Source: Parolsenella catena (lineage in GTDB: Bacteria; Actinomycetota; Coriobacteriia; Coriobacteriales; Atopobiaceae). Taken from it: DNA of 64,000 bases. The position numbers and the translations under genes are program-made. The stretch lies in assembly GCF_003966955.1 (NCBI RefSeq), contig NZ_AP019367.1:496001-560000 (forward strand), read 5' to 3'. The first letter of the stretch is position 1, and each line of letters starts with the position of its first letter. Positions 6,798 to 14,931 of this stretch are shown here, in pieces. The notes beneath the pieces were generated by a model, which was not told where the DNA came from, ran no database searches, and saw only the letters and a list, made by a program, of their open reading frames with translations.

Positions 6798-8225
6798 GTG
6801 CAGTCGCCGCGAGGCCGCGCCGACATGCTGGACGAGGTGCTGGACTTCGCGGCGCTCATCGGCTACGGGGTGGGCGAGTGGCAGATGACCCCGCTCGCGG
6901 ACTGGTCGCGCATAGACTCCCGCGGCAAATGGGTTCACAGGCGCTGCGGGCTGAGCGTGCCGCGGCAGGCCGGGAAGTCGCACGACGCGATCATATGGGT
7001 CGCCTTCCTCGTGCTCATCATGGGCTACTCGGTGCTGTGGACCGACCACAACTACTCGACCACCTGCGAGATGCTCGCGCGATTCCGCAAGATCCTCGGG
7101 AAGCGCGCCGGCGACCCCGACGCCCCGCGCGCCATAAACCGCCGCGTCAAGGACGCGAAGTCGAAGACTGCCCAGGAGAGCTTCGAATTCACCAATGGTG
7201 GCGTGCTGTGCTTCAGCACGCGCACCGATTCCGCCTCGCTCGGCTACAGCTTCGACGTGATCGTCTACGACGAGGCCCAGCTCCTCACAAAGGCGCAGGC
7301 CCAGACCCTGAACCCCACCACGACCCACTCTCCGCACAAGAACTCCCAGCTCATATACGTCGGCACGCCGACCCGCGCCGGCAGCGCCGCGGACCGCTTC
7401 GTCGAGCTGAGGGCCGAGGCGTGGTCTGACGCGCCGGACGACGACCTCTGTTGGCTCGAGTACGGGGCCGACGAGGTCGGGGACCCGATGGACGAGTCCA
7501 GGTGGTACGGGGTCAACCCGTCGCTCGCCGAGGGCCTAGTGGAGATAGAGGACGTGCGCACCGGCGTGCGCGGCATGAAGGGCGACACGCTGGGAATCGC
7601 GCAGGAGTACCTGGGCTACTGGCTGCCGCCCCAGGAGCAGGTCGAGCCGCCGCTCATCGGCGAGGACCTGTGGAGGGAGACCGAGATAAACCCCAGCGCC
7701 GCCGCATCCATGCCGCTCGGCAAGGTCGCGTTCGGCGTGAAGTTCAGCTCCGACGGCTCGTCGGTCTCGGTCGCGGTCGCCGCCGAGGGGCCAAGGTGCC
7801 CCCACGTCGAGCTGCCGTTCTGCGAGCCGACGTCCAAAGGGATCATGCAGCTCGTCGCATGGCTCGCGGTCAGGGCGTCGATGGCCTGCTCGGTCTGCGT
7901 CGACGGCAAGAGCGGGGCCGGCCTGCTGTGCAGCGAGCTGGAGGAGCTCGGCGTCCCAAAGGGCTACGTCATCAGGCCAACCGCCGCCGACGCCGTCACC
8001 GCAGCCTCGCTCGTCCACGACGCCGCCCGCGCGGGCAGGCTCACCCACATCCCGTGCCCAGCCCTGGACCTGTCGGCCGCGACGTCCACGAGGCGCGCCA
8101 TCGGCCATGCCGGGGGCTGGGGGTTCGGCGGGGAGAACTCGTCGCCCATAGAGGCGGCGGGGCTCGCGCTGTTCGCCCTCTCGTCATCAAGAAGGACTCC
8201 AGGAAGGAAGGCGACCGTCCATTGA
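6798..8225 (+). CDS. terL: terminase large subunit
   Basis: About 475 residues from GTG at 6798; an ATG at 6825 is an alternative, and neither has a strong ribosome-binding site. The ATPase centre shows Walker A VPRQAGKSH (about 54-62) and Walker B VIVYDEAQ (about 154-161) with the motif III-like YVGTPTRAG. The C-terminal half carries the RNase H-like nuclease (VKFSSDGSSVSVAVA, then VCVDGKSGAG and a late acidic region). It packages DNA into proheads with TerS and the HNH partner. Confidence 0.9.
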   Translation: MQSPRGRADMLDEVLDFAALIGYGVGEWQMTPLADWSRIDSRGKWVHRRCGLSVPRQAGKSHDAIIWVAFLVLIMGYSVLWTDHNYSTTCEMLARFRKILGKRAGDPDAPRAINRRVKDAKSKTAQESFEFTNGGVLCFSTRTDSASLGYSFDVIVYDEAQLLTKAQAQTLNPTTTHSPHKNSQLIYVGTPTRAGSAADRFVELRAEAWSDAPDDDLCWLEYGADEVGDPMDESRWYGVNPSLAEGLVEIEDVRTGVRGMKGDTLGIAQEYLGYWLPPQEQVEPPLIGEDLWRETEINPSAAASMPLGKVAFGVKFSSDGSSVSVAVAAEGPRCPHVELPFCEPTSKGIMQLVAWLAVRASMACSVCVDGKSGAGLLCSELEELGVPKGYVIRPTAADAVTAASLVHDAARAGRLTHIPCPALDLSAATSTRRAIGHAGGWGFGGENSSPIEAAGLALFALSSSRRTPGRKATVH

Positions 8226-9625
8226 TTTCCATCCCCTACGCCGCCGCGGCCGCGGACGGGCTTCTCGACGAGGACCGCGAGACGGTCCTCAGCCTCCTCA
8301 ACTGCTGGCAGAGGCACTACGGCGGCAACCTCCTGCGCTCCGACTACTACGAGGCGCGGAACATGCTCAAAGACCTCGGCATCGCCGTCCCGGACTCCCT
8401 TCGCGACCTCGAGGTCGCGTGCGGCTGGGGCTACAAGTGCGTGGAGGTCATGCGCGACCACATCGCCTTCGACGGGTTCACCTGCCAGGACGACGAGGAC
8501 TTCGACAGGCTCCTGTCCGCCGTCGCCAGGCGCAACAACATGGCCACGAGGGTCGGCAAGGCGGTGAACTCGGCCCTCAAGTACTGCTTCTCCATGCTCG
8601 TGGTGACGGCCGACGACGAAGGCCACGCCCGAATCTCGGCTTACCCCCCGACCCTGTGCACCGGCATCTGGGACGACGTCCACGAGCGGCTCTCCGCGGG
8701 GATGTTCGTGGTCTCGTTCGCCAAGGAGCGCGGCGTTCCCACGAACCGCCCGGACTGGGTGAACGTCATGCTGCCCGACCGGATGGTGCGCATCCGGGAG
8801 GTGCGCCGCAACGAGTGGGCCGCAGAGTACGTCGAGCACGGCCTGGGCGCCGTGCCCATGTTCGTCATGCCGCACAACCCCGACGACGACCGGCCGTTCG
8901 GCGTGTCGCGCATCAACCACGAGGTCCGCTGGCTCATCGACTGCGCCATGCGCGCCAACGTCAACGAGGAGGTCGCCGCCGCGTTCGCCGCGTCGACGCA
9001 GAAGTACCTGCTCGGAACCGACGGGGACGCCTTCGCCGACAAGAGCAAGTGGAGCGCCTTCATAGGCTCCATCTTCGAGGTCACGAAGAACTCCGACGGT
9101 GACATACCGCAGTTCGGCCAGCTCACCCAGCCGAGCATGCAACCAATGACCGAGCACTTCTCAAACCTCTGCAAGCGCATGAGCGCGGCCACCGGCATCC
9201 ACGTCGGCCAGTTCGGCATCATGAGCGACAACCCGAGCTCGGCGCAGGCGATCTACGCCGAGAACGAGCCGCTAATCCTGAAGTGCAAGAGCTTCATCCG
9301 AGAGGCCAAGGCCGCGTTGGCCAGGGCCGCGACCGCAGCCCTGGCGACAGAGCTCGGATGCTCCTACGAGGAGGCCGAGGACGCCTGCGCGGTGTCCGTC
9401 CACTTCCTGAACCCCGCCATGCCGACGCTCGCCCAGCAGACCGACAGCTCCATCAAGCTCGCCGCCGCCGTCGAGGGCTTCGCGGGCACGCCGACGTTCT
9501 GGCGCCTCAACGGCTTGGACGACGACGAGGTCAGGACCGTGGTGTCCGAGGTCAGGCGCAACGTCACCAAGGCGGCGGCGCTCGACCTGATGGCGGGCGT
9601 GCGCCAGGCGGCGGCGGATGATTAG
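8222..9625 (+). CDS. portal protein
   Basis: About 467 residues with TTG start overlapping the TerL stop. The order TerS-TerL-portal-MuF and the features DYYEARNMLKDLG, VNVMLPDRM, GVSRINHEVRWLIDCAMRANVNEEVAAAF and SDNPSSAQAIYAENEPL are typical of SPP1 gp6-like portals. It forms the dodecameric DNA gate of the capsid and the docking site for terminase. No truncation is seen. The TTG was chosen for coupling (ATTGA) and a purine-rich AGGAAGGAAGG upstream. Confidence 0.85.
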   Translation: MISIPYAAAAADGLLDEDRETVLSLLNCWQRHYGGNLLRSDYYEARNMLKDLGIAVPDSLRDLEVACGWGYKCVEVMRDHIAFDGFTCQDDEDFDRLLSAVARRNNMATRVGKAVNSALKYCFSMLVVTADDEGHARISAYPPTLCTGIWDDVHERLSAGMFVVSFAKERGVPTNRPDWVNVMLPDRMVRIREVRRNEWAAEYVEHGLGAVPMFVMPHNPDDDRPFGVSRINHEVRWLIDCAMRANVNEEVAAAFAASTQKYLLGTDGDAFADKSKWSAFIGSIFEVTKNSDGDIPQFGQLTQPSMQPMTEHFSNLCKRMSAATGIHVGQFGIMSDNPSSAQAIYAENEPLILKCKSFIREAKAALARAATAALATELGCSYEEAEDACAVSVHFLNPAMPTLAQQTDSSIKLAAAVEGFAGTPTFWRLNGLDDDEVRTVVSEVRRNVTKAAALDLMAGVRQAAADD

Positions 9626-10790
9626 CCGCAAGGAGTTCGACGCCTACAACCTCGAGGTGGCGAGGCTCGGCGACGAGGCCGCGTCAAACGTCGAGGAATC
9701 CATCATGGGATGGTGCAGGGCGCACGGAGACGCCACGGTCGCCGAGAAGCGCGAGGCCGCCAAGGTGATCATGGACGGCTTCGTGCAGGCGTACGACGAG
9801 GAGGCCGCGAGGTTCGCCGCCGACTGGTACGACTACAGGGCGGAGCTCGGCGGCGCGAGGCTCGACCAGGCGCTGACCATGACGACCTACAGCCCAGAGT
9901 CCGTCGACGAGGTCGCGCGCTACCAGGCGAAGAAGCTAGCGAAGAAGGGTGACGCGGCCTTCGCGAAGGCCTGCGGCGAGTACGCCAGGAACGACCTGTT
10001 CCGAAGCCTGAACGAGACGATCATCGTCAACGTGGGACGCGACAGGAAGAAGGGAGCGCGCTTCGCGCGCGTGCCCACCGGCACGGAGACGTGCACCTTC
10101 TGCCTCATGCTCGCCTCGCGCGGCGCCGTCTACCACACGAGGAAGACCGCCGGCGAGTTCAGACGGTTCCACCGCGGGTGCGACTGCAAGGTCATGGTGG
10201 GATTCGAGGACAATCCCGACGCCGAGCTCGTGGAGGGCGTGCGCCCCGAGGAGCTGCGCAGCCAGTTGGCCCAGTTCAAGGATATCGACGAGGACGAAAG
10301 CCTGACGAGTGCCGAGAAGGACGCGGCGAAGCGTGCCGTGCTCGGTTCGCCTGGGCCTCCAGTCGCGTACAAGAAGCCGAAAGAGGCCTTCGCGCACGAG
10401 CGCGGCGGCTCCTACGACCTCGCGGCGCACGAGGCGCTTCGGGCGGCCGGTCACGAGGTCGTCGTCCGCAAGGAGGACGCGCCGGAGGGCTTTTCCAATA
10501 TCGACCTGCTGCTCGACGGAAGGCTATGCGAGCTGAAGAGCCCGACAAGCGATGCGTCTGGCATCAACGGGCTTAGGTTCATCGAGCGCAATATAAGAAA
10601 GGCAGTGCGGCAGTTCGAAAAGGTGGAAGGTGGGCCGGTAAGGCCCTCTATCGTCGCGCTTAACTGCGAGGAAGTCCCTGTGACGAGAGAGGACGCGCTG
10701 AAGCGCGTGCGGCTCGAGATGTCGAGGCATGACATCGACCGCGTTATCTTGTTGACCAGGGGCGGGGCCATAGACGACATAAAGAAATAA
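9618..10790 (+). CDS. MuF-type minor capsid protein fused to a nuclease-like toxin domain
   Basis: A 390-residue two-part protein. Residues 1 to about 240 are a VG15/MuF-like minor head protein with the zinc-type motif TCTFC (158-162) and HRGCDC (185-190). Residues about 258-390 are unlike a capsid protein: a histidine-rich start (HERGGSYDLAAHEAL), then D296, E305 and K307 in NIDLLLDGRLCELKSP, the D...ExK signature of PD-(D/E)XK nucleases and of CdiA-CT-type tRNA nucleases. Base composition becomes more AT-rich here, suggesting a swapped-in domain. It overlaps the portal gene by 8 bp. No immunity gene is apparent downstream; two tRNA genes follow instead. Confidence 0.85.
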   Translation: MISRKEFDAYNLEVARLGDEAASNVEESIMGWCRAHGDATVAEKREAAKVIMDGFVQAYDEEAARFAADWYDYRAELGGARLDQALTMTTYSPESVDEVARYQAKKLAKKGDAAFAKACGEYARNDLFRSLNETIIVNVGRDRKKGARFARVPTGTETCTFCLMLASRGAVYHTRKTAGEFRRFHRGCDCKVMVGFEDNPDAELVEGVRPEELRSQLAQFKDIDEDESLTSAEKDAAKRAVLGSPGPPVAYKKPKEAFAHERGGSYDLAAHEALRAAGHEVVVRKEDAPEGFSNIDLLLDGRLCELKSPTSDASGINGLRFIERNIRKAVRQFEKVEGGPVRPSIVALNCEEVPVTREDALKRVRLEMSRHDIDRVILLTRGGAIDDIKK

Positions 10791-10843
10791 GCCCCAGGTT
10801 AGCTATCCAGCACGCCCAGGGCTTCTCAAATCAGATTATACAC

Positions 10844-10917
10844 ACCTGGCTAGCACAATGGCAGTGCGGCGGTCTCCAAAACCGCTTACCGGGGTTCGAT
10901 TCCTCGGCCAGGTGCCA
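10844..10917 (+). tRNA. tRNA-Trp (CCA)
   Basis: A complete cloverleaf: acceptor ACCTGGC/GCCAGGT, D stem GCAC/GTGC, anticodon stem GCGGT/ACCGC with loop CTCCAAA (anticodon CCA at 10876-10878), T stem CGGGG/CCTCG with TTCGATT, discriminator G and encoded CCA. It is phage-borne, inside the structural operon directly after the MuF-toxin gene, and one base from the next tRNA. Confidence 0.92.
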
Positions 10918-10918
10918 T

Positions 10919-11000
10919 CGGGGCGTGGCGGAACGGCAGACGCGCGTGCCTCAGGAGCACGCGGGCATCGCCCGTGCGGGTTCGAGTCCCGCCGCCCCGA
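10919..11000 (+). tRNA. tRNA-Leu (CAG)
   Basis: A class II tRNA: acceptor CGGGGCG/CGCCCCG, anticodon loop CTCAGGA in stem CGCGTGC/GCACGCG (anticodon CAG), a long variable arm, and T arm GCGGG-TTCGAGT-CCCGC. The 3' end reads A-CCG, so the final A of CCA must be added after transcription. CUG is a dominant codon in this GC-rich phage. Confidence 0.9.
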
Positions 11001-11014
11001 CCGAAACGTTGAAC

Positions 11015-11041
11015 CAGGCCATCCGCACGGGTGGCCTTTTT
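11015..11041 (+). terminator. rho-independent terminator after the tRNA pair
   Basis: GGCCATCC-GCAC-GGGTGGCC followed by TTTTT. It ends the packaging/tRNA transcript before the scaffold-capsid genes, so the latter need read-through or their own promoter. Confidence 0.85.
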
Positions 11042-11054
11042 CATGCCGAAAAGC

Positions 11055-11090
11055 GCCCCGCACGGGGCAAGACGATGCCCCGCACGGGGC
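11055..11090. repeat. tandem pair of identical hairpins in the scaffold leader
   Basis: The 14-mer palindrome GCCCCGCACGGGGC occurs twice, at 11055-11068 and 11077-11090, just before the ribosome-binding site of the scaffold gene. Twin hairpins in a 5' leader could protect mRNA or tune translation. Confidence 0.75.
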
Positions 11091-11105
11091 GGAAATGGAG
11101 GGAGC

Positions 11106-11624
11106 ATGGCCCAGGAGACCACGCCCACCGGGACCAAGCCGACCGAACCTGCACAGGACGGAGACGCCGGTCAGGAGCCCGACTACAAGGCGCTCTACGA
11201 GAACGCGCTGAAGGAGTCGCGCAAGTGGGAGAGCCGCTCGAAGGCGAACCTCAAGGAGCTCGACGAGCTCAAGGCCGCGGCACCCAAGGCTGACCCGACC
11301 GTGGAGGAGCGCCTGAGCGCGCTGGAGAGCGAGAACGCCTCGCTGAAGGCGAGCGCCGCCCGCTCCGAGCTCGTCGACTCCGTGGCCAAGGCCACCGGAC
11401 TCGACCGCTCCATCGTGGCGACGCTCAACGGTGAGGACGAGGACGCCCTCACCGAGCAGGCCAAGGCCGTGGCGGCCATCACGAAACCGACGGGCGGCGC
11501 GCCGAAGGTGCCCGAGGCAGGCGGCAAGCCCAAGCCCGGCAAGCCCTCCAAGAAGGACGTCCTCGGCATCGAGGACAAGAAGGAACGCCTGGCCGCCATC
11601 GCGGCCAACATCGACCTCTTCTAA
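11106..11624 (+). CDS. phage capsid scaffold protein
   Basis: A 172-residue highly charged, alanine/lysine/glutamate-rich protein with a long coiled-coil stretch (ENALKESRKWESRSKANLKE, then VEERLSALESENASLKASAA). This is the usual layout of DUF4355/phage scaffold proteins, encoded directly before the major capsid gene. It would line the prohead interior and be lost on maturation. Start at ATG 11106 after GGAGGGAGC. Confidence 0.8.
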   Translation: MAQETTPTGTKPTEPAQDGDAGQEPDYKALYENALKESRKWESRSKANLKELDELKAAAPKADPTVEERLSALESENASLKASAARSELVDSVAKATGLDRSIVATLNGEDEDALTEQAKAVAAITKPTGGAPKVPEAGGKPKPGKPSKKDVLGIEDKKERLAAIAANIDLF

Positions 11625-11646
11625 GGAAGAAGAAAGGGGCTGGAAC

Positions 11647-12492
11647 ATGCCCGACATCAAGACCCTCGCGGCCGCCCGCAACGTCGACCTCGTGAACACC
11701 TTCACCAAGTCGCTCAACAAGCTGACCGCCATGCTCTCCACCTGCGCCCCCATCCAGGCGGCCGTCGGCGAGACCCTGCACCAGAAGAAGATCACCGGCA
11801 AGCTCTCGGAGGCGGAGTACACGGAGGGGCAGGACATCCCCCTCTCCACCTACGCCTTCCAGGACGTCAAGACCTACGAGGTCGAGCTGAAGCCCTACCG
11901 CAAGCAGACCACCCTGCAGGAGGTCAAGAAGCGCGGCTACGACGCCGCCGTCGACAAGACCGACGCCGCCATGCTCTCCGACATCCAGCGCGGAATCAAG
12001 AAGGACTTCGTGGCCGCCCTGGGCGCCGAGGGCACCACCGCGGCGACGGGCAAGTCCCTCGTCGCCACCGCAGCGAACGCCTGGGCCGCCCTCTCCAACC
12101 TCGTTGAGGACTACGGCTTCGGCGACGCTCAGGTCGTCTACTTCGCGAATCCCGTCGACTTCGCCAAGCAGATCGGCGAGTCCGAGGTCTTCTCCGCCTT
12201 CGGCATCTCCTACATCGAGAACTGGGCGGGCCTCGGCACGCTCGTCTCCACCGGAAGCGTCGCAGCGGGCACCATCTACGCCACCGTCAAGGACAACGTC
12301 AAGGTCTACGTCGCCCCGACCGACGGCGACGAGCTGTTCGGCTGCTACACCGACGAGTCCGGCTACATCGCCGTCTCGCACTCCGCCGAGCTGAAGAGCC
12401 TCACCTACGACACCGTGGCCTACGTCGGCCTCGTGTTCTTCGCCGAGTACATCGACTTCGTGGTCAAGGGCACCATCGCCCCGACCGCTTAG
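11647..12492 (+). CDS. major capsid protein
   Basis: A 281-residue protein with ATG after AAGGGGCTGGAAC. Motifs such as IPLSTYAFQDVKTYEVELKP, a linker of repeated turn-rich segments (VEDYGFGDAQVVYFANPVDFAKQIGES) and a beta-rich C-terminus match HK97-fold capsid proteins of siphoviruses of Gram-positive hosts. Position after the scaffold and before connector genes confirms it. It lacks an obvious N-terminal delta domain, consistent with a separate scaffold. Confidence 0.85.
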   Translation: MPDIKTLAAARNVDLVNTFTKSLNKLTAMLSTCAPIQAAVGETLHQKKITGKLSEAEYTEGQDIPLSTYAFQDVKTYEVELKPYRKQTTLQEVKKRGYDAAVDKTDAAMLSDIQRGIKKDFVAALGAEGTTAATGKSLVATAANAWAALSNLVEDYGFGDAQVVYFANPVDFAKQIGESEVFSAFGISYIENWAGLGTLVSTGSVAAGTIYATVKDNVKVYVAPTDGDELFGCYTDESGYIAVSHSAELKSLTYDTVAYVGLVFFAEYIDFVVKGTIAPTA

Positions 12493-12514
12493 CAAAATCC
12501 CCTAAGGAGACGAA

Positions 12515-12823
12515 ATGCTTGCCTTGGTAACCTACCCATACCGCGACCGCGAGACGCTCGCGGTCCACCTCGCAGGCGAGGAGGTGGAGCTGGCAGACGC
12601 GCGCTTCGCGGAGCTCTGCGCAGGCGGCTACGTCGACGTCCCGGCCGAGAAGCCCGCCGAGCCCACGGAGCCCGCCGCTGAGCAGGAGGTCGCGCCGCGG
12701 CCCGTGAGCGCCCCTGTCGAAATGACGGTGGCTGAGCTCCGGGCCGTCATCGAGTCCAAGGGCGGCTTCGCGCCGCGGAAGGCCACCAAGGCCGAGCTGC
12801 AGGCGATGCTGGCGGCCCTCTGA
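12515..12823 (+). CDS. small head protein with C-terminal HeH/LEM-like motif
   Basis: A 102-residue protein. A beta-rich N-terminus (MLALVTYPYRDRETLAVHLAGEEVEL) is joined by a proline/glutamate linker to a helix-extended loop-helix motif (TVAELRAVIESKGG ... KATKAELQAMLAAL), as seen in small phage head-decoration or assembly proteins. ATG follows AAGGAGACGAA. The stop overlaps the next start (TGATG-type coupling). Exact role unknown. Confidence 0.65.
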   Translation: MLALVTYPYRDRETLAVHLAGEEVELADARFAELCAGGYVDVPAEKPAEPTEPAAEQEVAPRPVSAPVEMTVAELRAVIESKGGFAPRKATKAELQAMLAAL

Positions 12824-13224
12824 TGGCCGCCAATCTCACCGTCACGCTCGAGGAGTACGCGGCCCGCTACGGCACGCCGCCAGACCCCGAGCGCGTCTCC
12901 GCGCTGCTCTCCGACGCCTGCGACATGCTGCTCACGGCCTACGAGGGCCGCTTTGGCTGCTACGTGGAGGGCGCCTACCCGGCGTTCGACCGCGGCTACA
13001 AGGCCGTGGCCTGCTCCGTCGTGAGCCGCGCCGTGAGCGTGCCCGACTGCTTCGCCGGCGCGACGCAGTACAGCCAGACGGCGGGCAGCTACAACGCCTC
13101 CGTGACCTTCGCCAACCCCACCGCCGACCTCTGGCTCGGCAAGTCCGACCTGAGGCGGCTCGGGCTGGCGGGCACGCGCATCGGCTCCATCGCACCGATG
13201 ATCGGGGATGAGGACCGTGCTTAG
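12823..13224 (+). CDS. head-tail connector protein, Gp15/Gp19 type
   Basis: A 133-residue protein with helix-rich N-terminus (LEEYAARYGTPPDPERVSALLSDACDML), a cysteine-containing loop and the typical closing segment (GSYNASVTFANPTADLWLGKSDLRRLGL). This is the Gp19/Gp15/Gp42 adaptor family that binds under the portal. It overlaps its upstream neighbour by one base and its downstream neighbour by 17 bp, as expected in a connector operon. Confidence 0.75.
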   Translation: MAANLTVTLEEYAARYGTPPDPERVSALLSDACDMLLTAYEGRFGCYVEGAYPAFDRGYKAVACSVVSRAVSVPDCFAGATQYSQTAGSYNASVTFANPTADLWLGKSDLRRLGLAGTRIGSIAPMIGDEDRA

Positions 13225-13555
13225 CCTCATCCCCACGGAGGTGGTCACAGTAGTCCGTCCCACTGTGGAGCGCGACGACCTCGGTGAGCCGACGCTCGGA
13301 GAGCCTACACGCGAGGCGGTGCGCTGCGTCGTGTGCCCGGGGACGACCTCGGACATGGACGCGCCGCGCCCCGAGGGCGTCACCGTGGCCTACACGCTGC
13401 ACTTCCCGAAGACCTATTCCGGGAGCCTGCGCGGCTGCTCGGTCGAGGTGCGCGGCGAGACCTACGACGTGGTGGGCGACCCACGGCGCACGACCGACGC
13501 CGCCACGCCCGGCCCCTGGAACCTGGCCGTGGAGGTGACCCGCGCTGATGGCTAG
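13208..13555 (+). CDS. head closure (stopper-type) protein
   Basis: A 115-residue beta-rich protein (PTEVVTVVRPTVERDDLGEP, VTVAYTLHFPKTYSGSLRGCSVEVRGETYDVVGDP). The short beta-barrel pattern with V-x-G-D-P near the end and its place after the connector match head-closure proteins that stop DNA leaking after packaging. It overlaps both neighbours. Confidence 0.65.
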   Translation: MRTVLSLIPTEVVTVVRPTVERDDLGEPTLGEPTREAVRCVVCPGTTSDMDAPRPEGVTVAYTLHFPKTYSGSLRGCSVEVRGETYDVVGDPRRTTDAATPGPWNLAVEVTRADG

Positions 13556-13904
13556 CAACGTCAAGTTCGGAAAATTCAAGGCCAACAAGGCAGGTTACAG
13601 CGCCGTCAAGAACTCAAGCGCCGTCCAGAGCATGCTCCGCGGCAAGGCCGACCGCGTGCGCTCCCAGGCCGTAAGCATGGCCGGGGGCAACGGTGAGGTC
13701 CGCGGCCCGGCGAGACACCACCCAAAGGACACCATCGCCTACCCGGGGTCCGAGTACCGCAAGCCGCCGTTCGTGACGAAACCCGTCGTGCTCCCGATAG
13801 CAGGCGACCACGCTTACATCGTGGCCACGGGCACGAACCACGGGCGATACAGCGAGGCGAAGCACAAGGTTCTCTCGAAGGCGCTCGGCGCGGCGAACGG
13901 ATAG
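13548..13904 (+). CDS. HK97 gp10-like neck/tail-completion protein
   Basis: A 118-residue basic protein (KFGKFKANKAGYSAVKNSSAVQSMLRGKADRVRSQA, ending ATGTNHGRYSEAKHKVLSKALG). The single alpha-helix with basic residues followed by a small beta sheet and an xHxRY segment fits the gp10-like family found between stopper and tail terminator. Role assigned by order and shape. Confidence 0.65.
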   Translation: MASNVKFGKFKANKAGYSAVKNSSAVQSMLRGKADRVRSQAVSMAGGNGEVRGPARHHPKDTIAYPGSEYRKPPFVTKPVVLPIAGDHAYIVATGTNHGRYSEAKHKVLSKALGAANG

Positions 13905-13914
13905 GAGAAGGCGC

Positions 13915-14259
13915 ATGGACATCGAGGCCGTTGTGGCTAGAAGGATCTCGAAAGCCGTGGGCGTGCCGGGGCGCGTGGAGGTCACCGCGGACGCTCCGGA
14001 AAGCTTCATAAGCGTCGAGCGGCTGGGCGGGGGAGGCTCCATGTTCGAGCCCGTCCAGCTCGCCGTCGACTGCTGGGCCGGGAAGAAGCGGCGCAAGGTC
14101 GCTCAGGCCCTCTCCGAGAGGGTGAAGGCGGCCGTCTGCGACCTCGACGAGGAGCCGAACTTCTTCCATCCAGAAGTGACGAACTGCTACCGGCAGAACG
14201 ACCCGGACACGGGCCGCTCAAGATACATCGTGCAGGCCCAGCTGTGGGTCTGCGAGTAG
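13915..14259 (+). CDS. tail terminator / minor capsid-type protein
   Basis: A 114-residue protein preceding the major tail gene. MDIEAVVARRISKAVGVPGRVEV, SMFEPVQLAVDCWAG and YRQNDPDTGRSRYIVQAQLWV match the alpha/beta layout of tail-terminator proteins (gpU-like) that cap the tail tube. ATG is preceded by GGAGAAGGCGC. Assigned by synteny and fold pattern. Confidence 0.65.
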   Translation: MDIEAVVARRISKAVGVPGRVEVTADAPESFISVERLGGGGSMFEPVQLAVDCWAGKKRRKVAQALSERVKAAVCDLDEEPNFFHPEVTNCYRQNDPDTGRSRYIVQAQLWVCE

Positions 14260-14278
14260 ACAAGGAAGGGGCCTGCCA

Positions 14279-14854
14279 ATGGCCGAAACCAACACCAACA
14301 ACCAGGCGAACGTAAGCTCCGCCAAGGGCGTGAAGGGCGGGTACATCTTCTCCGCCCCCGTGGGAACGGAGCTGCCGACCGACATCAAGACCAAGCTCGA
14401 CCCGGCCTTCAAGTGCCTCGGCTTCATCTCCGAGGACGGCTACGTCGAGTCGATCGACGAGGACGCCGACGACATCAACGACATGAACGGCGACGTCATG
14501 GACTCCACCAACTCAAAGCGCGTGGAGTCCGCCCAGGTCACCTTCGCCGAGGTCAAGGCCTCCACGCTGAAGCGCCAGTACGGCGACGCCAACGTCACCG
14601 ACGAGAACGGTCTCATCACCGTCAAGCACAACGCCGACAGCCACGACGTCTTCTCCTACATCCTCGAGCTGGTCCTCAAGAACGGCCGCCGCTGGCGCAA
14701 GGTCGTGCCCAAGGGCAAGTCCTCCGAGCTGGACGAACTCACCATCGCCAGCTCCGAGCTGTGCCAGCGCGCGCTGACCATGAAGTACCTCACCGACGAG
14801 CAGGGAAACACCTGCTACGACTACTACGAGTCCACGGAGACCCAGGCCGCCTAG
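14279..14854 (+). CDS. major tail protein
   Basis: A 191-residue acidic beta-rich protein (GGYIFSAPVGTELPTDIKTKL, GFISEDGYVES, VTFAEVKASTLKRQYGDANVT, ELTIASSELCQRALTMKYL). The order and pattern are those of siphovirus tail-tube subunits. AAGGAAGGGGCC precedes the ATG. A strong terminator follows it, which would raise the level of tube protein relative to downstream genes. Confidence 0.8.
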   Translation: MAETNTNNQANVSSAKGVKGGYIFSAPVGTELPTDIKTKLDPAFKCLGFISEDGYVESIDEDADDINDMNGDVMDSTNSKRVESAQVTFAEVKASTLKRQYGDANVTDENGLITVKHNADSHDVFSYILELVLKNGRRWRKVVPKGKSSELDELTIASSELCQRALTMKYLTDEQGNTCYDYYESTETQAA

Positions 14855-14866
14855 GCAATCCGATGC

Positions 14867-14897
14867 GGCGCGGGGCGACACGGCCCCGCGCCCTTTT
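14867..14897 (+). terminator. terminator after major tail gene
   Basis: GGCGCGGGG (14867-14875) pairs with CCCCGCGCC (14884-14892), followed by CTTTTT. It probably attenuates transcription between abundant virion proteins and the tail chaperone and tape measure genes. Confidence 0.85.
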
Positions 14898-14931
14898 TAA
14901 GCAAATGACCGGACAGTAAGGAGCGGCGAGA

